Positions 6,953 through 16,217 are shown, numbered from the stretch's first letter. The stretch is 64,000 bases of DNA from Halorussus pelagicus (GCF_004087835.1 NZ_CP035119.1:2604001-2668000), one strand, 5' to 3'. Program-made: numbers and translations. Notes: generated from the sequence alone by a model not told the origin.

Positions 6953-8674
6953 GTGTCCTCCTCGCGCGCCCTCACGCCGACGCTCCTCGCCGCGGTCCTG
7001 CTCGTAGTCGTCGCGCCAGCGGCGATACCGGCCGCTCCCGCGGGTGCGACGGCCGAGTCGCCAGTGAATCACGGGGTGACCGCGGCCGCAAACGACGCGA
7101 TGACCGCGACTGGAACACCCGAAATCGTCTCGCTCTACCCGAATCCCGTCGCGGACGAGGATGCCGGGGAGTTCGTCGTCCTCCAGATTCCCGACCGGAC
7201 GAACCTCTCTGCGTGGGCGCTCGCCGACGGCGAAGCGACCGTCTCGCTCCCGAACGCGACCGTTTCGGGTCGGGTCGCCGTCTCGACCGCCCCCGAGTTC
7301 GCGCGAAACCTGACCGACGCTCGCGTCCTCGCGCTCGACGGTCACTTCTCACTGGCGAACGGCGGCGAGACGGTCCGACTGGTTCGCGGAAACAGAACCA
7401 TAGGGAGTGTCACGTACGAAAACGCTCCCGAGAGCGAACGCTGGCACCGAACGACCGGCGACGACCGCTGGCGGTGGACGCCCCTCGGTGCGACGGACTT
7501 CGGCGTCGCCCGGACCGGACCGACCGAAGCGCGGGCGTTCGTCCTGCCCGACGCGCCCAACGTTCCCGTCGAGACGCTTCGCTCGGCCGACCGGCGCATC
7601 CTGCTGGCGGGCTACAGCTTCGCTTCCCCACGAGTCGCCGACCTGCTGGCCGACGCCGCAAGCAGGGGCGTCTCCGTCCGCGTGCTGGTGGACGGCGCGC
7701 CGGTCGGCGGTCTCACCCGGCGGTCAGCAAAGATTCTCGACTCGCTGGTCGCCCGCGGCGTCGAAGTTCGTGTCCTCGGCGGGCCGCGCGCCCGCTACGA
7801 CTTCCACCACCCGAAGTACGCCGTCGCGGACGACCGCGCGCTCGTACTGACCGAGAACTGGAAGCCATCGGGGACCGGCGGCCACGCGAACCGCGGGTGG
7901 GGCGCGGTCGTACGGAGCGAGGCGGCCGCGGGCCGCCTCGCAGAGGTGTTCGAGGCTGATGCCGACTACCGGGGCGCGAAATCGTGGTCCGAATTCCGTC
8001 GGGGAGAGAGCTTTACCCCCGCCGACGGCACACCCGCGAACGAGACGTACCCGTCGAAGGTCACACCGAGCAATATTACGGTTGCTTCGAGCAGTGTTCT
8101 CGTTGCTCCCGACAATGCAGAGGATGCTTTACTCGACCGACTCGACGCCGCCGACGAGTCCATTCGCGTCCAGCAGGTCTCGGTCGGCGGGCGAAGACAC
8201 TCACTCCTTCGTGCGACCCTCCGGGCCGCGCGCCGAGGCGTCGAGGTCGATGTACTGCTGAGTAGCGCGTGGTACGTCAAGGAAGACAACGAAAAGTTGG
8301 TCAAGTGGCTGAACGGGCGCGCCGAGAGAGAAGACCTGCCGCTCGACGCGCGCCTCGCCGACCCGCGAGGACGCTACGAGAAGATTCACGCCAAGGGCGT
8401 GGTCGTGGACGGCGAGACGGCGGTGGTCGGAAGTTTGAACTGGAACAACAACTCGGCACGGGAGAACCGAGAAGTCGCCGTGCTGTTACACGGCGAGGAG
8501 GCGGGCGCGTACTACGCCGACGCCTTCGACGCCGACTGGGAGGCGAGCGCGGGCGAAGGCGGATACGGCGGGTCGAATCGCGTTCCGGTCGGCCTGCTCG
8601 CGGCGGTGGCTATCGGTGCCGTCGTCGCAATTCTGGTCGCAAAACGGGAGGTGGTCTTCGAGAAGCGCCGCTAA
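6953..8674 (+). CDS. Secreted phospholipase D-like protein with lamin-tail-like N-terminal domain
   Basis: A 573-residue exported protein with two PLD half-sites. The signal peptide (residues 1-30) precedes a lamin-tail-like beta domain (about 52-155) and two PLD-type catalytic halves: HPKYAVADD (HxKx4D) near residue 285 and HAKGVVVDGETAVVGSLNWNNNS (HxKx4D plus downstream GSxN) near 480. A transmembrane helix at about 543-564 with a basic tail anchors it, so the catalytic part should face outside. Activity could be nuclease or phospholipase; the sequence does not decide. Confidence 0.85.
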   Translation: MSSSRALTPTLLAAVLLVVVAPAAIPAAPAGATAESPVNHGVTAAANDAMTATGTPEIVSLYPNPVADEDAGEFVVLQIPDRTNLSAWALADGEATVSLPNATVSGRVAVSTAPEFARNLTDARVLALDGHFSLANGGETVRLVRGNRTIGSVTYENAPESERWHRTTGDDRWRWTPLGATDFGVARTGPTEARAFVLPDAPNVPVETLRSADRRILLAGYSFASPRVADLLADAASRGVSVRVLVDGAPVGGLTRRSAKILDSLVARGVEVRVLGGPRARYDFHHPKYAVADDRALVLTENWKPSGTGGHANRGWGAVVRSEAAAGRLAEVFEADADYRGAKSWSEFRRGESFTPADGTPANETYPSKVTPSNITVASSSVLVAPDNAEDALLDRLDAADESIRVQQVSVGGRRHSLLRATLRAARRGVEVDVLLSSAWYVKEDNEKLVKWLNGRAEREDLPLDARLADPRGRYEKIHAKGVVVDGETAVVGSLNWNNNSARENREVAVLLHGEEAGAYYADAFDADWEASAGEGGYGGSNRVPVGLLAAVAIGAVVAILVAKREVVFEKRR

Positions 8675-8675
8675 C

Positions 8676-10574
8676 TCAGTCGTCCTGCTCGTGACCGACG
8701 GTCGTACTCTGCAACGCCTCGTCGAGTTCGGCGTCGGCCATCTTCTCGACCAGCGCGTCCAGCACTTCCTCGCGCATGCCGGGGACGAACTTGATGGACC
8801 CGACGACGAGGTGGCCGCCGCCCGAGACGCCGCCGCCGACGATTTCCTCGTTGAGTTCCGTCACCATCTCGGGGATGTCGAGGCGCACGCCGTCGCTCCG
8901 GAGAACTGCGAAGTCCGGCCCGTAGCCGATGGTGATGACCGGTTCGCCGGTCTCTTGGACCTTCCGGTCGTGGATTTCGCCCGTGGTCTTGCCCGGCGCG
9001 GGGTAGGTGAACCGGTGGGCGTGGTTCTCCACGTCGATGCGGTAGAGGTTCGCGTCGCTCTCCAGACGCTCGTGTTCGACGTGAGGCATGGCGGCGTCGA
9101 GTTGGTCCTCGACCTCGGACTCGGCAGTCTCCGAGAGGAACGAGACGAGTTCGCGGTGGCGCTCGTCGCCATCTCCGTTACCGACGTTCAGCACGTCGTT
9201 GATGAGGTTGCGCCCGGCGTCGTACTTCAGCCAGTGGGCCTCGTAGTCCAGCGCCTCGCCCACGTCGCGGAGGAAGGCCTCTTCGTAGCCCTCAGACTCG
9301 GCGAGTTCCACGTAGTCGGTCATCGCGTCGGCCTTCGAGCGGTCACAGAGTCCCGCGACCGCGGGGACGTGGCGGAGTTCCTCGGTGATGGGCGGCCAAA
9401 TCATCCGCGCCAGTTCGACGCACATCATCCCGGTCGTGATGCGGTAGTCCTCGTCGTAGAGGTACGGATTGACGTGGTTGTCCACGTAGGGTTCGACCGC
9501 CTCCGGGTCGGGGTGATGGTGATCGACAACGACGATGGGGATGTCGTAGTGTGCGAGGTTCTTGTACGCGGGCACGTCCTCGGCGGTGCTCCCGTTGTCG
9601 AGCATCAGCAGGAGCGGGAGTTTCTGGCCGTGACGGGCCTGATCTTCGAGCGCGAAGTTCAGGTCGCGGGTCACGTCCTCCATCTCGTAGAAGGGTGCCT
9701 TGCTCGGCAGGCGCTTGAAGAGGTGGCGCTTGGCCTCGGGGTCTTGGTGAGTCTCCTCGATGAACTGCTCCAAGGCGTACTGGACCGGAATCGAGGCGCA
9801 CATCCCGTCGCCGTCAGCGTGGTGGCGCACGCGGATGGGCCGACTTTCGAGGACGGTCCGGCGAAGTTGGCGCGCGACTTCTTCGAGGTCGGGGAACATC
9901 TGGGTCAGCGCGGGCCACTCCACGAGCGGTTCGGTCTCGTGGGGCTGGGCGCGCTCGTCGAGCGCGGCCGAGAGGCGCTCGCGCACGTCGTCGGCCTCGC
10001 CGTCGGTCAGCACGTCCAGCGAATCGACTTCGACCTGTAGGGAGTTGCCGCGCTCGTCTACCTGCCCGGTCACGCGAACCACGTCGTCGATTTCGACCTC
10101 GGGGTACGCGCGGACGCCAGCCTCCTCGAACGCGGCGCAGGGGACCACGCCGGTCTCGTCGCTGACGTGGAAGATGGTCGGGCCGCCAGTCTGCTTTATC
10201 TGGACGATTTCGCCTTCGAGGTGGACGGTTTCGCCGACCGCGTCCGAGAGGTCGCCCGCGTCGGAGATGTCGTAGTCGTGGCCGACTTCGACGGTCTCGT
10301 AGTCGTCGAGTTCCACGGGGTCGAAGCTGAGGTCGCCGTTCTCCCGAATCTCGGTCAATTCCACCACGAGATCGTCGCCGACCGCGTAGCTACCCTCGTA
10401 GTTCGACTCGTGAGCGAGTCCGGAGACCGACTCCGAGAGGTCCACGAACACGCCGTAATCGACCACGCCGTTGACGGTGGCGTGGTAGTAGTTGCCCTCT
10501 GAAACGTCTTCGAGGGTGCAGGCCGGGTCGAGGTCGTAGACGACGACCTCGCCCGAGTCAGCGGTAGATGTCAT
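8676..10574 (-). CDS. DHH-family phosphoesterase with S1 and OB domains (RecJ-like)
   Basis: A 632-residue cytoplasmic protein with an S1 RNA-binding domain (about residues 22-85), an OB-fold (about 115-185) and a DHH phosphoesterase core. Motif I is HHADGDG (251-257), the DHH triad is at 351-353, and a C-terminal DHHA1 domain carries the glycine-rich GGGVSGGGH motif near residue 590. All key metal-binding motifs appear intact, unlike the RecJ-like protein at 947-2161. It probably degrades single-stranded DNA or RNA or small phosphodiesters. The start at 10574 is supported by a TATA box about 30 bases upstream. Confidence 0.88.
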   Translation of the reverse strand: MTSTADSGEVVVYDLDPACTLEDVSEGNYYHATVNGVVDYGVFVDLSESVSGLAHESNYEGSYAVGDDLVVELTEIRENGDLSFDPVELDDYETVEVGHDYDISDAGDLSDAVGETVHLEGEIVQIKQTGGPTIFHVSDETGVVPCAAFEEAGVRAYPEVEIDDVVRVTGQVDERGNSLQVEVDSLDVLTDGEADDVRERLSAALDERAQPHETEPLVEWPALTQMFPDLEEVARQLRRTVLESRPIRVRHHADGDGMCASIPVQYALEQFIEETHQDPEAKRHLFKRLPSKAPFYEMEDVTRDLNFALEDQARHGQKLPLLLMLDNGSTAEDVPAYKNLAHYDIPIVVVDHHHPDPEAVEPYVDNHVNPYLYDEDYRITTGMMCVELARMIWPPITEELRHVPAVAGLCDRSKADAMTDYVELAESEGYEEAFLRDVGEALDYEAHWLKYDAGRNLINDVLNVGNGDGDERHRELVSFLSETAESEVEDQLDAAMPHVEHERLESDANLYRIDVENHAHRFTYPAPGKTTGEIHDRKVQETGEPVITIGYGPDFAVLRSDGVRLDIPEMVTELNEEIVGGGVSGGGHLVVGSIKFVPGMREEVLDALVEKMADAELDEALQSTTVGHEQDD

Positions 10575-10600
10575 TCTTGCCCGTAGTTTCGGTTCGGTCG

Positions 10601-10608
10601 ATTTTAAG
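10601..10608 (-). promoter_or_regulatory. TATA box for the S1/DHH gene
   Basis: On the minus strand CTTAAAAT is centred about 30 bases before the ATG at 10574, typical of leaderless haloarchaeal promoters. Confidence 0.7.
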
Positions 10609-10689
10609 GGTTTGCAAGTAGCCACAGGACGCCCCGTTCTGGTCGGGAGCAATTCGCGTCGTTCTTCGGGGTTCTATCCGGCTCAGAGC

Positions 10690-11065
10690 TTCATGCGCCG
10701 ACTTCCGGATTCCGATTCTGAGGGGTCTCGCTCGTTCTCCGAGTCTCGTTCGCGCTCGGTGGACTGTTCGGCCCGGCGCGTGCGGGCGTCTGCGCGAACG
10801 GTGCACGGCGCTCCGCGCCGCGACAAGCGAGCGGTGGAACCGCAAGCAGACGTGAGCGCACGGCTCGTCGGACGTGGTTTGTCCGACGGCGCGACGCCGT
10901 GGGCGACGCGCCCATCCGCGCGAGGGCTGAGCATCGGAGCGAACGAAGTGACCGAGAAGCACAAGCGGTTGGGGAGGCGTGAGGCTGATGCGAGGCGGCG
11001 CGGTGCATACGGTGGTGTTGCGGCCGACTCTTTTCGTCAAGCCTGAAGATAGCGTCTCTACGAGC
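10690..11065 (+). repeat. Intergenic repeat element, copy A
   Basis: This 375-base non-coding stretch carries the 22-nt family core at 10971-10992, identical to 62406-62427 and, on the opposite strand, 32731-32752. It also has an 18-nt segment at 10909-10926 shared with 32783-32800, hairpins (CGGCGC/GCGCCG near 10808-10822 and CGTCGGAC/GTCCGACG near 10867-10889) and an AAGCCTGAAG-type tail at about 11039-11051. No transposase or convincing protein is encoded. Confidence 0.7.
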
Positions 11066-11115
11066 AATATATCCGTGCTTCTCGACCCGAACGTCCGTTC
11101 GCCTAGCGGTTCGCA

Positions 11116-11125
11116 ACCTTTAGAA
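11116..11125 (+). promoter_or_regulatory. TATA-like box for the JAMM protease gene
   Basis: CCTTTAGAAC is centred about 29 bases before the ATG at 11149 and immediately follows repeat copy A. Confidence 0.6.
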
Positions 11126-11148
11126 CGCGCCCGACCGGAGTTTCGACC

Positions 11149-11661
11149 ATGCGGTTGTTCCGGTCGAGCGAAATCCTCGGCATCGCCGAAGACGCCATGC
11201 AGTTCGCGTTGGCGGCGTCCGAGGACGCTCACCCTCACGAGTATATGGGCTTTCTCCGCGGCGAGGACGCGCGGTCGCTCGGACTCGAACGCGACGGGAC
11301 CGTCATCACCGACGTGCTGGTCATCCCCGGCACGGAGACCAACTCGGTGAGCGCCACCGTCAAGACGAGCCAAGTGCCCAACGACTTCAACTCCGTCGGG
11401 TCGGTCCACTCCCACCCGAACGGGGTCTTGAAGCCGAGCAAAGAGGACTTGGCCACCTTCGGCAGAGGGAAAGTCCACATCATCATCGGCTACCCCTACG
11501 AACGTGGGGACTGGCAGGCGTTCGACCGGGAGGGCGAACCGCGAGACCTCGACGTGCTCGACGTGTCGCTCCCCGAGGGCGAATCGTTCTTCGATTTCAC
11601 GCAGGCCGACATCGACGCCGAGTTAGACTACAACTTCGACGAGGACGCGGACGCACCGTGA
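11149..11661 (+). CDS. JAMM/MPN+ metalloprotease (desampylase-like)
   Basis: A 170-residue protein with a complete JAMM zinc motif: Glu31 in PHEYMGF, then H87-S-H89, seven residues, S97-x-x-D100. This family includes archaeal enzymes that remove ubiquitin-like SAMP proteins from targets. The length fits a single-domain MPN+ enzyme. The stop TGA overlaps a GTG that begins a chain of mini-ORFs leading to the FAD synthase gene, so the two genes are likely co-transcribed. Desampylase activity is inferred from family membership. Confidence 0.87.
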   Translation: MRLFRSSEILGIAEDAMQFALAASEDAHPHEYMGFLRGEDARSLGLERDGTVITDVLVIPGTETNSVSATVKTSQVPNDFNSVGSVHSHPNGVLKPSKEDLATFGRGKVHIIIGYPYERGDWQAFDREGEPRDLDVLDVSLPEGESFFDFTQADIDAELDYNFDEDADAP

Positions 11662-11681
11662 CTGACGAGGATTTAGCATGA
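11658..11681 (+). CDS. Linking mini-ORF 1 (7 residues)
   Basis: GTG at 11658 overlaps the JAMM stop as GTGA and opens MTDEDLA, ending in a TGA that overlaps the next ATG. It is too short for a domain and is best read as a possible translational relay. It shares the repeated TGACTGACGAG sequence with mini-ORF 2. Confidence 0.3.
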   Translation: MTDEDLA

Positions 11682-11722
11682 CTGACGAGAACACAGCATC
11701 GACCGAGGAGGCCGGAGCATGA
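11678..11722 (+). CDS. Linking mini-ORF 2 (14 residues)
   Basis: ATG at 11678 opens [14 protein letters not shown], whose TGA at 11720-11722 overlaps the RibL ATG at 11719. Together with mini-ORF 1 it closes the 57-base gap between the JAMM and FAD synthase genes with three consecutive NTGA overlaps. The duplicated TGACTGACGAG suggests a small local duplication. Confidence 0.35.
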   Translation: MTDENTASTEEAGA

Positions 11723-12153
11723 CCCACGTCATCGCACAGGGAACGTTCGATATTCTCCATCCCGGACACGTCCACTACCTCCGGGATGCGAGGGCGTTCG
11801 GCGACCGACTCACGGTCATCGTCGCCAGACGGGAGAACGTCACCCACAAAGCACCGCCGATACTGCCGAACCGCCAGCGCCGCGATATGGTCGCGGCGCT
11901 CGACCCGGTGGACGACGCGCGCGTCGGCCACCCCGACGACATCTTCGCGCCCATCGAGGAACTGGACCCGGACGTTATCGCGCTGGGCCACGACCAGCAC
12001 CACGACGCCGCGGCCATCGAGGACGAACTCGCTCGGCGCGGCATCGACTGCGAGGTCCGGCGTGCGAGTCCACTCGACCCGGCCTACGAGGGCGAACTGC
12101 TCTCGACGGGCCACATCATCGACCGGATTGTAGAACAGCGAGACGGCGAGTAA
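11719..12153 (+). CDS. ribL: FAD synthase (archaeal RibL-type cytidylyltransferase family)
   Basis: A 144-residue nucleotidyltransferase with [13 protein letters not shown] at the N-terminus; the HxGH nucleotide-binding motif is H14-P-G-H17. Archaeal RibL enzymes of this size adenylate FMN to FAD, while close relatives are glycerol-3-phosphate cytidylyltransferases, so substrate assignment rests on family knowledge. The N-terminus is fixed by this motif. It lies directly downstream of the JAMM gene through overlapping mini-ORFs. Confidence 0.82.
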   Translation: MTHVIAQGTFDILHPGHVHYLRDARAFGDRLTVIVARRENVTHKAPPILPNRQRRDMVAALDPVDDARVGHPDDIFAPIEELDPDVIALGHDQHHDAAAIEDELARRGIDCEVRRASPLDPAYEGELLSTGHIIDRIVEQRDGE

Positions 12154-12195
12154 GAGCGGTTGGGTTCGGCGTTTCTACAAGAGGTTAGTTTGTTC

Positions 12196-13365
12196 CTACA
12201 GCGAGTCCCACGCCTTGAGCGCGCGCGGGAGCGAACTCACGTCCGCAATCCAGCGCGCGGCGACGGCCTTCTTGAGGAACTTCGCGGGGTAGGAGTTGAA
12301 CGTCCGGAACGGAACCGAGACGCCACCGGCCTGCACGTCGTGGGCGACGGCAGTCTCGCCGATGGAGATGAGCGTCCCCTTGTCCTCGTAGGACCACGTT
12401 TCGAGCGGTTGGTCGTTGATGGCGCGAGCGATGTTCTCCCCGACGACTTCGGCGGCCTGCCACGCGGCCTGCGCGGTCGGCGGCGCGGGGTTCTCGCCCT
12501 GGTCGATGATGGCCGAGTCGCCGATGGCGAAGACGTTCTCGTCGCTGGTCTGGAAGGTAGACTCGGAGGTGACGCGGTTGTGTTCGTTGTCGAGGTCGGT
12601 GTCGTCGAGCGCGTCCTGCCCGGTGATGCCGCCGGTCCAGACGAACACGTCGTAGTCGAGCGGGTCGCCCTCGTCGAAGTGGATGGCGTCCTCGTCGGCC
12701 TCCGTGATGGGGTCGTCGGTCAGGATTTCGACGTCGGCTTCTTCGAGGTGTCGCCGGACCGTGCCCTGCAACTCCGAGTCCTGTCCGGGCATGATCTCTT
12801 CGAGCGCTTCCACGAGGTAGATGTCGATGGGCGCGCGGTGTTCGTCGCGGTACTCCGCGACCTCGCCCGCGCTCTGGATGCCCGAGAGACCTGCACCGCC
12901 GATGACGACCTTTGCGGGGTCGTTGCGCGAGGCCGTCGAGGCGGCGTCTTTGACCTGCTGGTGAATCTCGTGGGCGTCGTCCAGACTCTTGAGCGTCAGG
13001 GCGTTCTCCTCCATGCCGGGGATGCCGTAGTAGGCGGTCTGGCTCCCGATTCCGACCACTAGGTAGTCGTATTCGACGGCGTCGTCGCCGTCGAGTTCGA
13101 CCGTTTGGTCGTCCGTATCGACGCTCTCGACGCGGGCCTGCACGAATCGCGTACTCGGGCTAGCGATGTCGCCGACCGGAATCGTGATGTCGTCTTCGAC
13201 TCTCGGGTCACGGATGACGCGGTGCGCTTCGTGAAGAACGAGGTGGTAGTTGTTCTCGGAAATCCACGTCAGTTCTACGTCCGCATGCTCCAACTCGTCT
13301 TCGAGGCTCTGAACCGCGCCTGCACCAGCGTAACCCGCGCCGACCACGACGACTTTCTCAGTCAT
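12196..13365 (-). CDS. NADH dehydrogenase-like FAD-dependent oxidoreductase (NDH-2 family)
   Basis: A 389-residue flavoprotein with two Rossmann nucleotide-binding segments: VVVVGAGYAGAGAV (residues 5-18, FAD) and KVVIGGAGLSGIQSAGEVAEY (NAD(P)H), plus the FAD-contacting VFAIGDSA near residue 300. The architecture fits single-subunit type II NADH:quinone oxidoreductases or sulfide:quinone-type relatives. The conserved sulfide-oxidising cysteines are not evident, favouring NDH-2. No transmembrane helix is present, so membrane association would be peripheral. Start ATG 13365 places the GAGYAG motif correctly. Confidence 0.85.
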   Translation of the reverse strand: MTEKVVVVGAGYAGAGAVQSLEDELEHADVELTWISENNYHLVLHEAHRVIRDPRVEDDITIPVGDIASPSTRFVQARVESVDTDDQTVELDGDDAVEYDYLVVGIGSQTAYYGIPGMEENALTLKSLDDAHEIHQQVKDAASTASRNDPAKVVIGGAGLSGIQSAGEVAEYRDEHRAPIDIYLVEALEEIMPGQDSELQGTVRRHLEEADVEILTDDPITEADEDAIHFDEGDPLDYDVFVWTGGITGQDALDDTDLDNEHNRVTSESTFQTSDENVFAIGDSAIIDQGENPAPPTAQAAWQAAEVVGENIARAINDQPLETWSYEDKGTLISIGETAVAHDVQAGGVSVPFRTFNSYPAKFLKKAVAARWIADVSSLPRALKAWDSL

Positions 13366-13494
13366 ATCAACATCTCCGAAGGCCGGGGATACAAAGGCTT
13401 TGAAACCCCGGAACGAATGAGAGAGAGTACCTATCACGAAAAAATGAAAGAGAGATATCAGTATCGGGCGATAAATACGAGATGTAGAGCGGAG

Positions 13495-14028
13495 TTAGTG
13501 TTCAGGTTCCTCGGCGGGGGCTTCCATCGATTCGAGCTTCAGAATTAGGATGTTGTTCGTGTCGTCTTTCCCGTCCACGGACCCGTGGATGACGAGTTTC
13601 GAGAGGGGCGTCGGTCCGACGCGGACGCTGTCGCCCTCGTGAAACTGCCCCACCGACCCGCGGACGTGGATTTCGGCTCGGCAGAGTTCCGGGTGGTGGA
13701 CGCTGGCGAGGTCGATTTCCTCGACGTTGAGGTCTTCGAGCAGTTCGCCGTCAAGAGCGATGGGGACCTCTGCCTCTTGGTCCATGTTCTGGACGCCGAG
13801 CGCATCGAACGCGTTGGCCGTCGGCTTGTACCCGCCTTTCGGACCGGGGACGCCTTCGACGAGTTGGAGGGCCTTGAGACTCTGCATCTGGTTCCGAATA
13901 GTACCGGGGTTCCGATCGACTTCGTCGGCGATATCTTCACCTTTTACGGCGTCCTCGGTCTCGCGGTGGAGGTCCACGAGCGCGCGGAGGATCTTCTTTT
14001 GACTCGCCGTCAGTTCGATTGTGGACAT
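13495..14028 (-). CDS. Winged-helix transcriptional regulator (Rrf2-like)
   Basis: A 177-residue protein with an N-terminal winged helix (residues about 5-75: TASQKKILRALVDLH, IADEVDRNPGTIRNQMQSLKAL, VPGPKGGYKPT) and a C-terminal beta-rich domain containing CRAEIHVRGSVGQFHEGDSVRVG. The wing sequence GPKGGY resembles Rrf2-type regulators; no iron-sulfur cysteine triad is visible. The ligand is unknown. The ATG at 14028 is preferred because a TATA box sits 30 bases upstream; it is divergent from the epimerase gene. Confidence 0.75.
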   Translation of the reverse strand: MSTIELTASQKKILRALVDLHRETEDAVKGEDIADEVDRNPGTIRNQMQSLKALQLVEGVPGPKGGYKPTANAFDALGVQNMDQEAEVPIALDGELLEDLNVEEIDLASVHHPELCRAEIHVRGSVGQFHEGDSVRVGPTPLSKLVIHGSVDGKDDTNNILILKLESMEAPAEEPEH

Positions 14029-14053
14029 TGACCCATCGTTGGCGACAGATAGG

Positions 14054-14062
14054 CTTAAATGC
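14054..14062 (-). promoter_or_regulatory. TATA box for the winged-helix regulator
   Basis: On the minus strand GCATTTAAG is centred 30 bases before the ATG at 14028. This confirms the shorter start and suggests a leaderless mRNA. Confidence 0.65.
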
Positions 14063-14177
14063 GACGGACCGGCCGACGGCGCGACGGGCGTCGGAATTCC
14101 GACGGACTGACAGGTGGTCACCCGTGCCCGGAGAGCGGAGCGACAGCGATTTGACGGTGGCGACGATGGGTCCAGAT

Positions 14178-15107
14178 ATGCAAGGGAAACGCGTCCTCGT
14201 GACCGGTGGTGCAGGCTTCATCGGGTCGAATCTGGCTAACTACCTCGCCGACGAGAACGACGTTCTCGCGGTGGACGACTGCTATCTCGGCACCCCCGAG
14301 AATATCGACGACGCCGTCGAGTTCCACGACGCAAGCGTGCTGGACGACGACCTGCCGACCGAAGATGTGGACGTGCTGTTCCACCTCGCGGCGCTGTCGT
14401 CGCTCACCATGCACGAGGACAGCATCGAAGGTCTCCGACAGGGTGCGCGCGTCAACGTCGAAGGTTTCGCCAACACCGTCGAACAAGTCAGGCAGGACGG
14501 CTGTGACACTGTCGTCTACGCCTCGACATCGTCGATCTACGGGAGTCGGACCGACCCCTCGCCCGAGAGTATGGACGTGGAGGCCCGTACGGGCTACGAG
14601 GCGTCGAAACTCGCCCGCGAGCGCTACGGCGAGTATTTCGCCAACGCCCACGACCTGAACGTGGCCGGGATGCGCTTCTTCTCGGTGTATCAAGGCTACG
14701 GCGGGTCTGAGGAACACAAAGGCGAGTACGCGAACATCATCTCGCAGTTCGCTCACGATATCGCCAACGACGAGACTCCCGTCATCTACGGCGACGGGAG
14801 CCACACCCGAGACTTCACGCACGTCTCCGATATCGTCCGCGGTCTCGAACTCGCAGCGGACCACGAACTCACCGGCATCTACAACCTCGGTACGGGCGAC
14901 TCCTACAGCGCCAACGAGGTCATCGAAATGCTGGAAGACGAACTCGGTGCGGACGTAGAACCCGAACACATCGAGAACCCCATCGACGACGATATGTTCG
15001 TCCACGACACGATGGCCGACGCCTCGAAGATGAGGGAGGCGACCGGCTGGACACCCGAAATCAGCTTCGAGGAGGGTCTCGAAGAGGTCTGCGCGCCGTA
15101 CAAGTAG
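14178..15107 (+). CDS. NAD-dependent sugar epimerase/dehydratase
   Basis: A 309-residue extended short-chain dehydrogenase/reductase. VLVTGGAGFIGSNLANYL at the N-terminus binds NAD(P), the catalytic YEASK (YxxxK) lies near residue 140, and STSSIYG precedes it. It resembles UDP-glucose 4-epimerases and related nucleotide-sugar enzymes used for glycan synthesis. The exact sugar cannot be read from the sequence. ATG 14178 is chosen to put the Rossmann motif at the N-terminus; ATG 14166 adds four residues. No glycosyltransferases are adjacent. Confidence 0.85.
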   Translation: MQGKRVLVTGGAGFIGSNLANYLADENDVLAVDDCYLGTPENIDDAVEFHDASVLDDDLPTEDVDVLFHLAALSSLTMHEDSIEGLRQGARVNVEGFANTVEQVRQDGCDTVVYASTSSIYGSRTDPSPESMDVEARTGYEASKLARERYGEYFANAHDLNVAGMRFFSVYQGYGGSEEHKGEYANIISQFAHDIANDETPVIYGDGSHTRDFTHVSDIVRGLELAADHELTGIYNLGTGDSYSANEVIEMLEDELGADVEPEHIENPIDDDMFVHDTMADASKMREATGWTPEISFEEGLEEVCAPYK

Positions 15108-15185
15108 TCCGCATAGGTTCGCAGTCGGAACCGGACGCCGTCGGTCTTCGAGTTCGCAATTCTCGCGCCAAACCGAAATCACGTC

Positions 15186-15194
15186 TTCTTTACC
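15186..15194 (+). promoter_or_regulatory. TATA-like box for arginase
   Basis: TTCTTTACC is centred about 27 bases before the ATG at 15217, consistent with a leaderless transcript. Confidence 0.6.
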
Positions 15195-15216
15195 ACGGGG
15201 TCTCGAACGTCCGGTC

Positions 15217-16137
15217 ATGAGCAGACAGGTGCAAATTATCGGCGCGCCGATGGACCTCGGCGCGGACCGACGCGGCGTCGATATGGGTTCTTCGACCATC
15301 CGCTACGCGGGACTCGCGGACGAACTCGAAGCGATGGGTCTCGACGTGACCGACGCGGGCGACCTGCCGGTCCCGCGCGCTGAGGAGCGCGACCCCGACG
15401 CCGAGCAACCCAGCGAGGGCCACGCCAAGTTCCTGCGCGAGACGGCTGACGTGTGTACCCGACTCTCCGACGAGGTGGCCGAAACCCTCGATTCGGGCCG
15501 ATTCCCGCTGGTGCTGGGCGGTGACCACTCCATCGCCATCGGAACCGTCACGGGCGCGGCCCGCGACGCCGACCTCGGCGTCGTCTGGTTCGACGCCCAC
15601 GGCGACTTCAACACGCCCAAAACCTCGCCCTCGGGCAACGTCCACGGGATGCCGCTGGCGGCGCTGCTCGGCATTGGGGACTTCGCCGACACCGAGTGGG
15701 CGAACGCCCCGACTCTCCGCGAGGAGAACGTCGCCATGGTCGGTCTCCGGCGGTTGGACGACGCGGAACGCGAGGCGATTCGGGAGAGCGACGTGACCGC
15801 CTACACCATGTCGGACATCGACGAGCGCGGCGTCGTCCCCGTCGTGGAAGACGCGCTGGACGTTGCGACCGACGGCACCGACGGCATCCACGTCAGCCTC
15901 GACATGGACTGGCTCGACCCCAAGGTCGCACCCGGCGTCGGCACCCCGGTCCGGGGCGGCGTCAACTACCGCGAGGCCCACACCGCCTTGGAGAAAGTCG
16001 CCGAGCGCGACGAGGCTGAGGACATCCTCCGAACCCTCGAAGTCGTGGAGGTCAACGCTATCTTGGACGAACACAACGAGACAGCCGAGTTGGCGACCGA
16101 ACTGGCCGCGAGCGGTCTCGGAAAGCGGATTCTGTAG
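15217..16137 (+). CDS. rocF: Arginase
   Basis: A 306-residue ureohydrolase expected to hydrolyse arginine to ornithine and urea with two manganese ions. Metal-binding signatures are visible in order: LGGDHSI (about residue 100), WFDAHGDFNTP (about 126-136), SGNVHGMPLAALLG and SLDMDWLDP (about 228-236). The C-terminal EVNAILDEHNETAELATELAASGLGKRIL closely resembles the arginase end and argues against agmatinase. It is monocistronic as far as visible, followed by a HAD hydrolase with its own promoter-like box. Confidence 0.88.
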   Translation: MSRQVQIIGAPMDLGADRRGVDMGSSTIRYAGLADELEAMGLDVTDAGDLPVPRAEERDPDAEQPSEGHAKFLRETADVCTRLSDEVAETLDSGRFPLVLGGDHSIAIGTVTGAARDADLGVVWFDAHGDFNTPKTSPSGNVHGMPLAALLGIGDFADTEWANAPTLREENVAMVGLRRLDDAEREAIRESDVTAYTMSDIDERGVVPVVEDALDVATDGTDGIHVSLDMDWLDPKVAPGVGTPVRGGVNYREAHTALEKVAERDEAEDILRTLEVVEVNAILDEHNETAELATELAASGLGKRIL

Positions 16138-16208
16138 CGCGACTGTTTTTCGCCGAGACCTTCGGCCGCGGGAAGGTTGCGGCCTGTGGGTACGCTTCTC
16201 GAACCGAC

Positions 16209-16217
16209 ATAGTAAAG
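16209..16217 (+). promoter_or_regulatory. TATA-like box for the HAD hydrolase
   Basis: ATAGTAAAG is centred about 31 bases before the ATG at 16244. Confidence 0.55.

Noticed and set aside
10612-11046. Open frames on both strands inside repeat copy A
   Set aside because: They are Arg/Ser-rich, not conserved between repeat copies, and interrupted in copies B and C.
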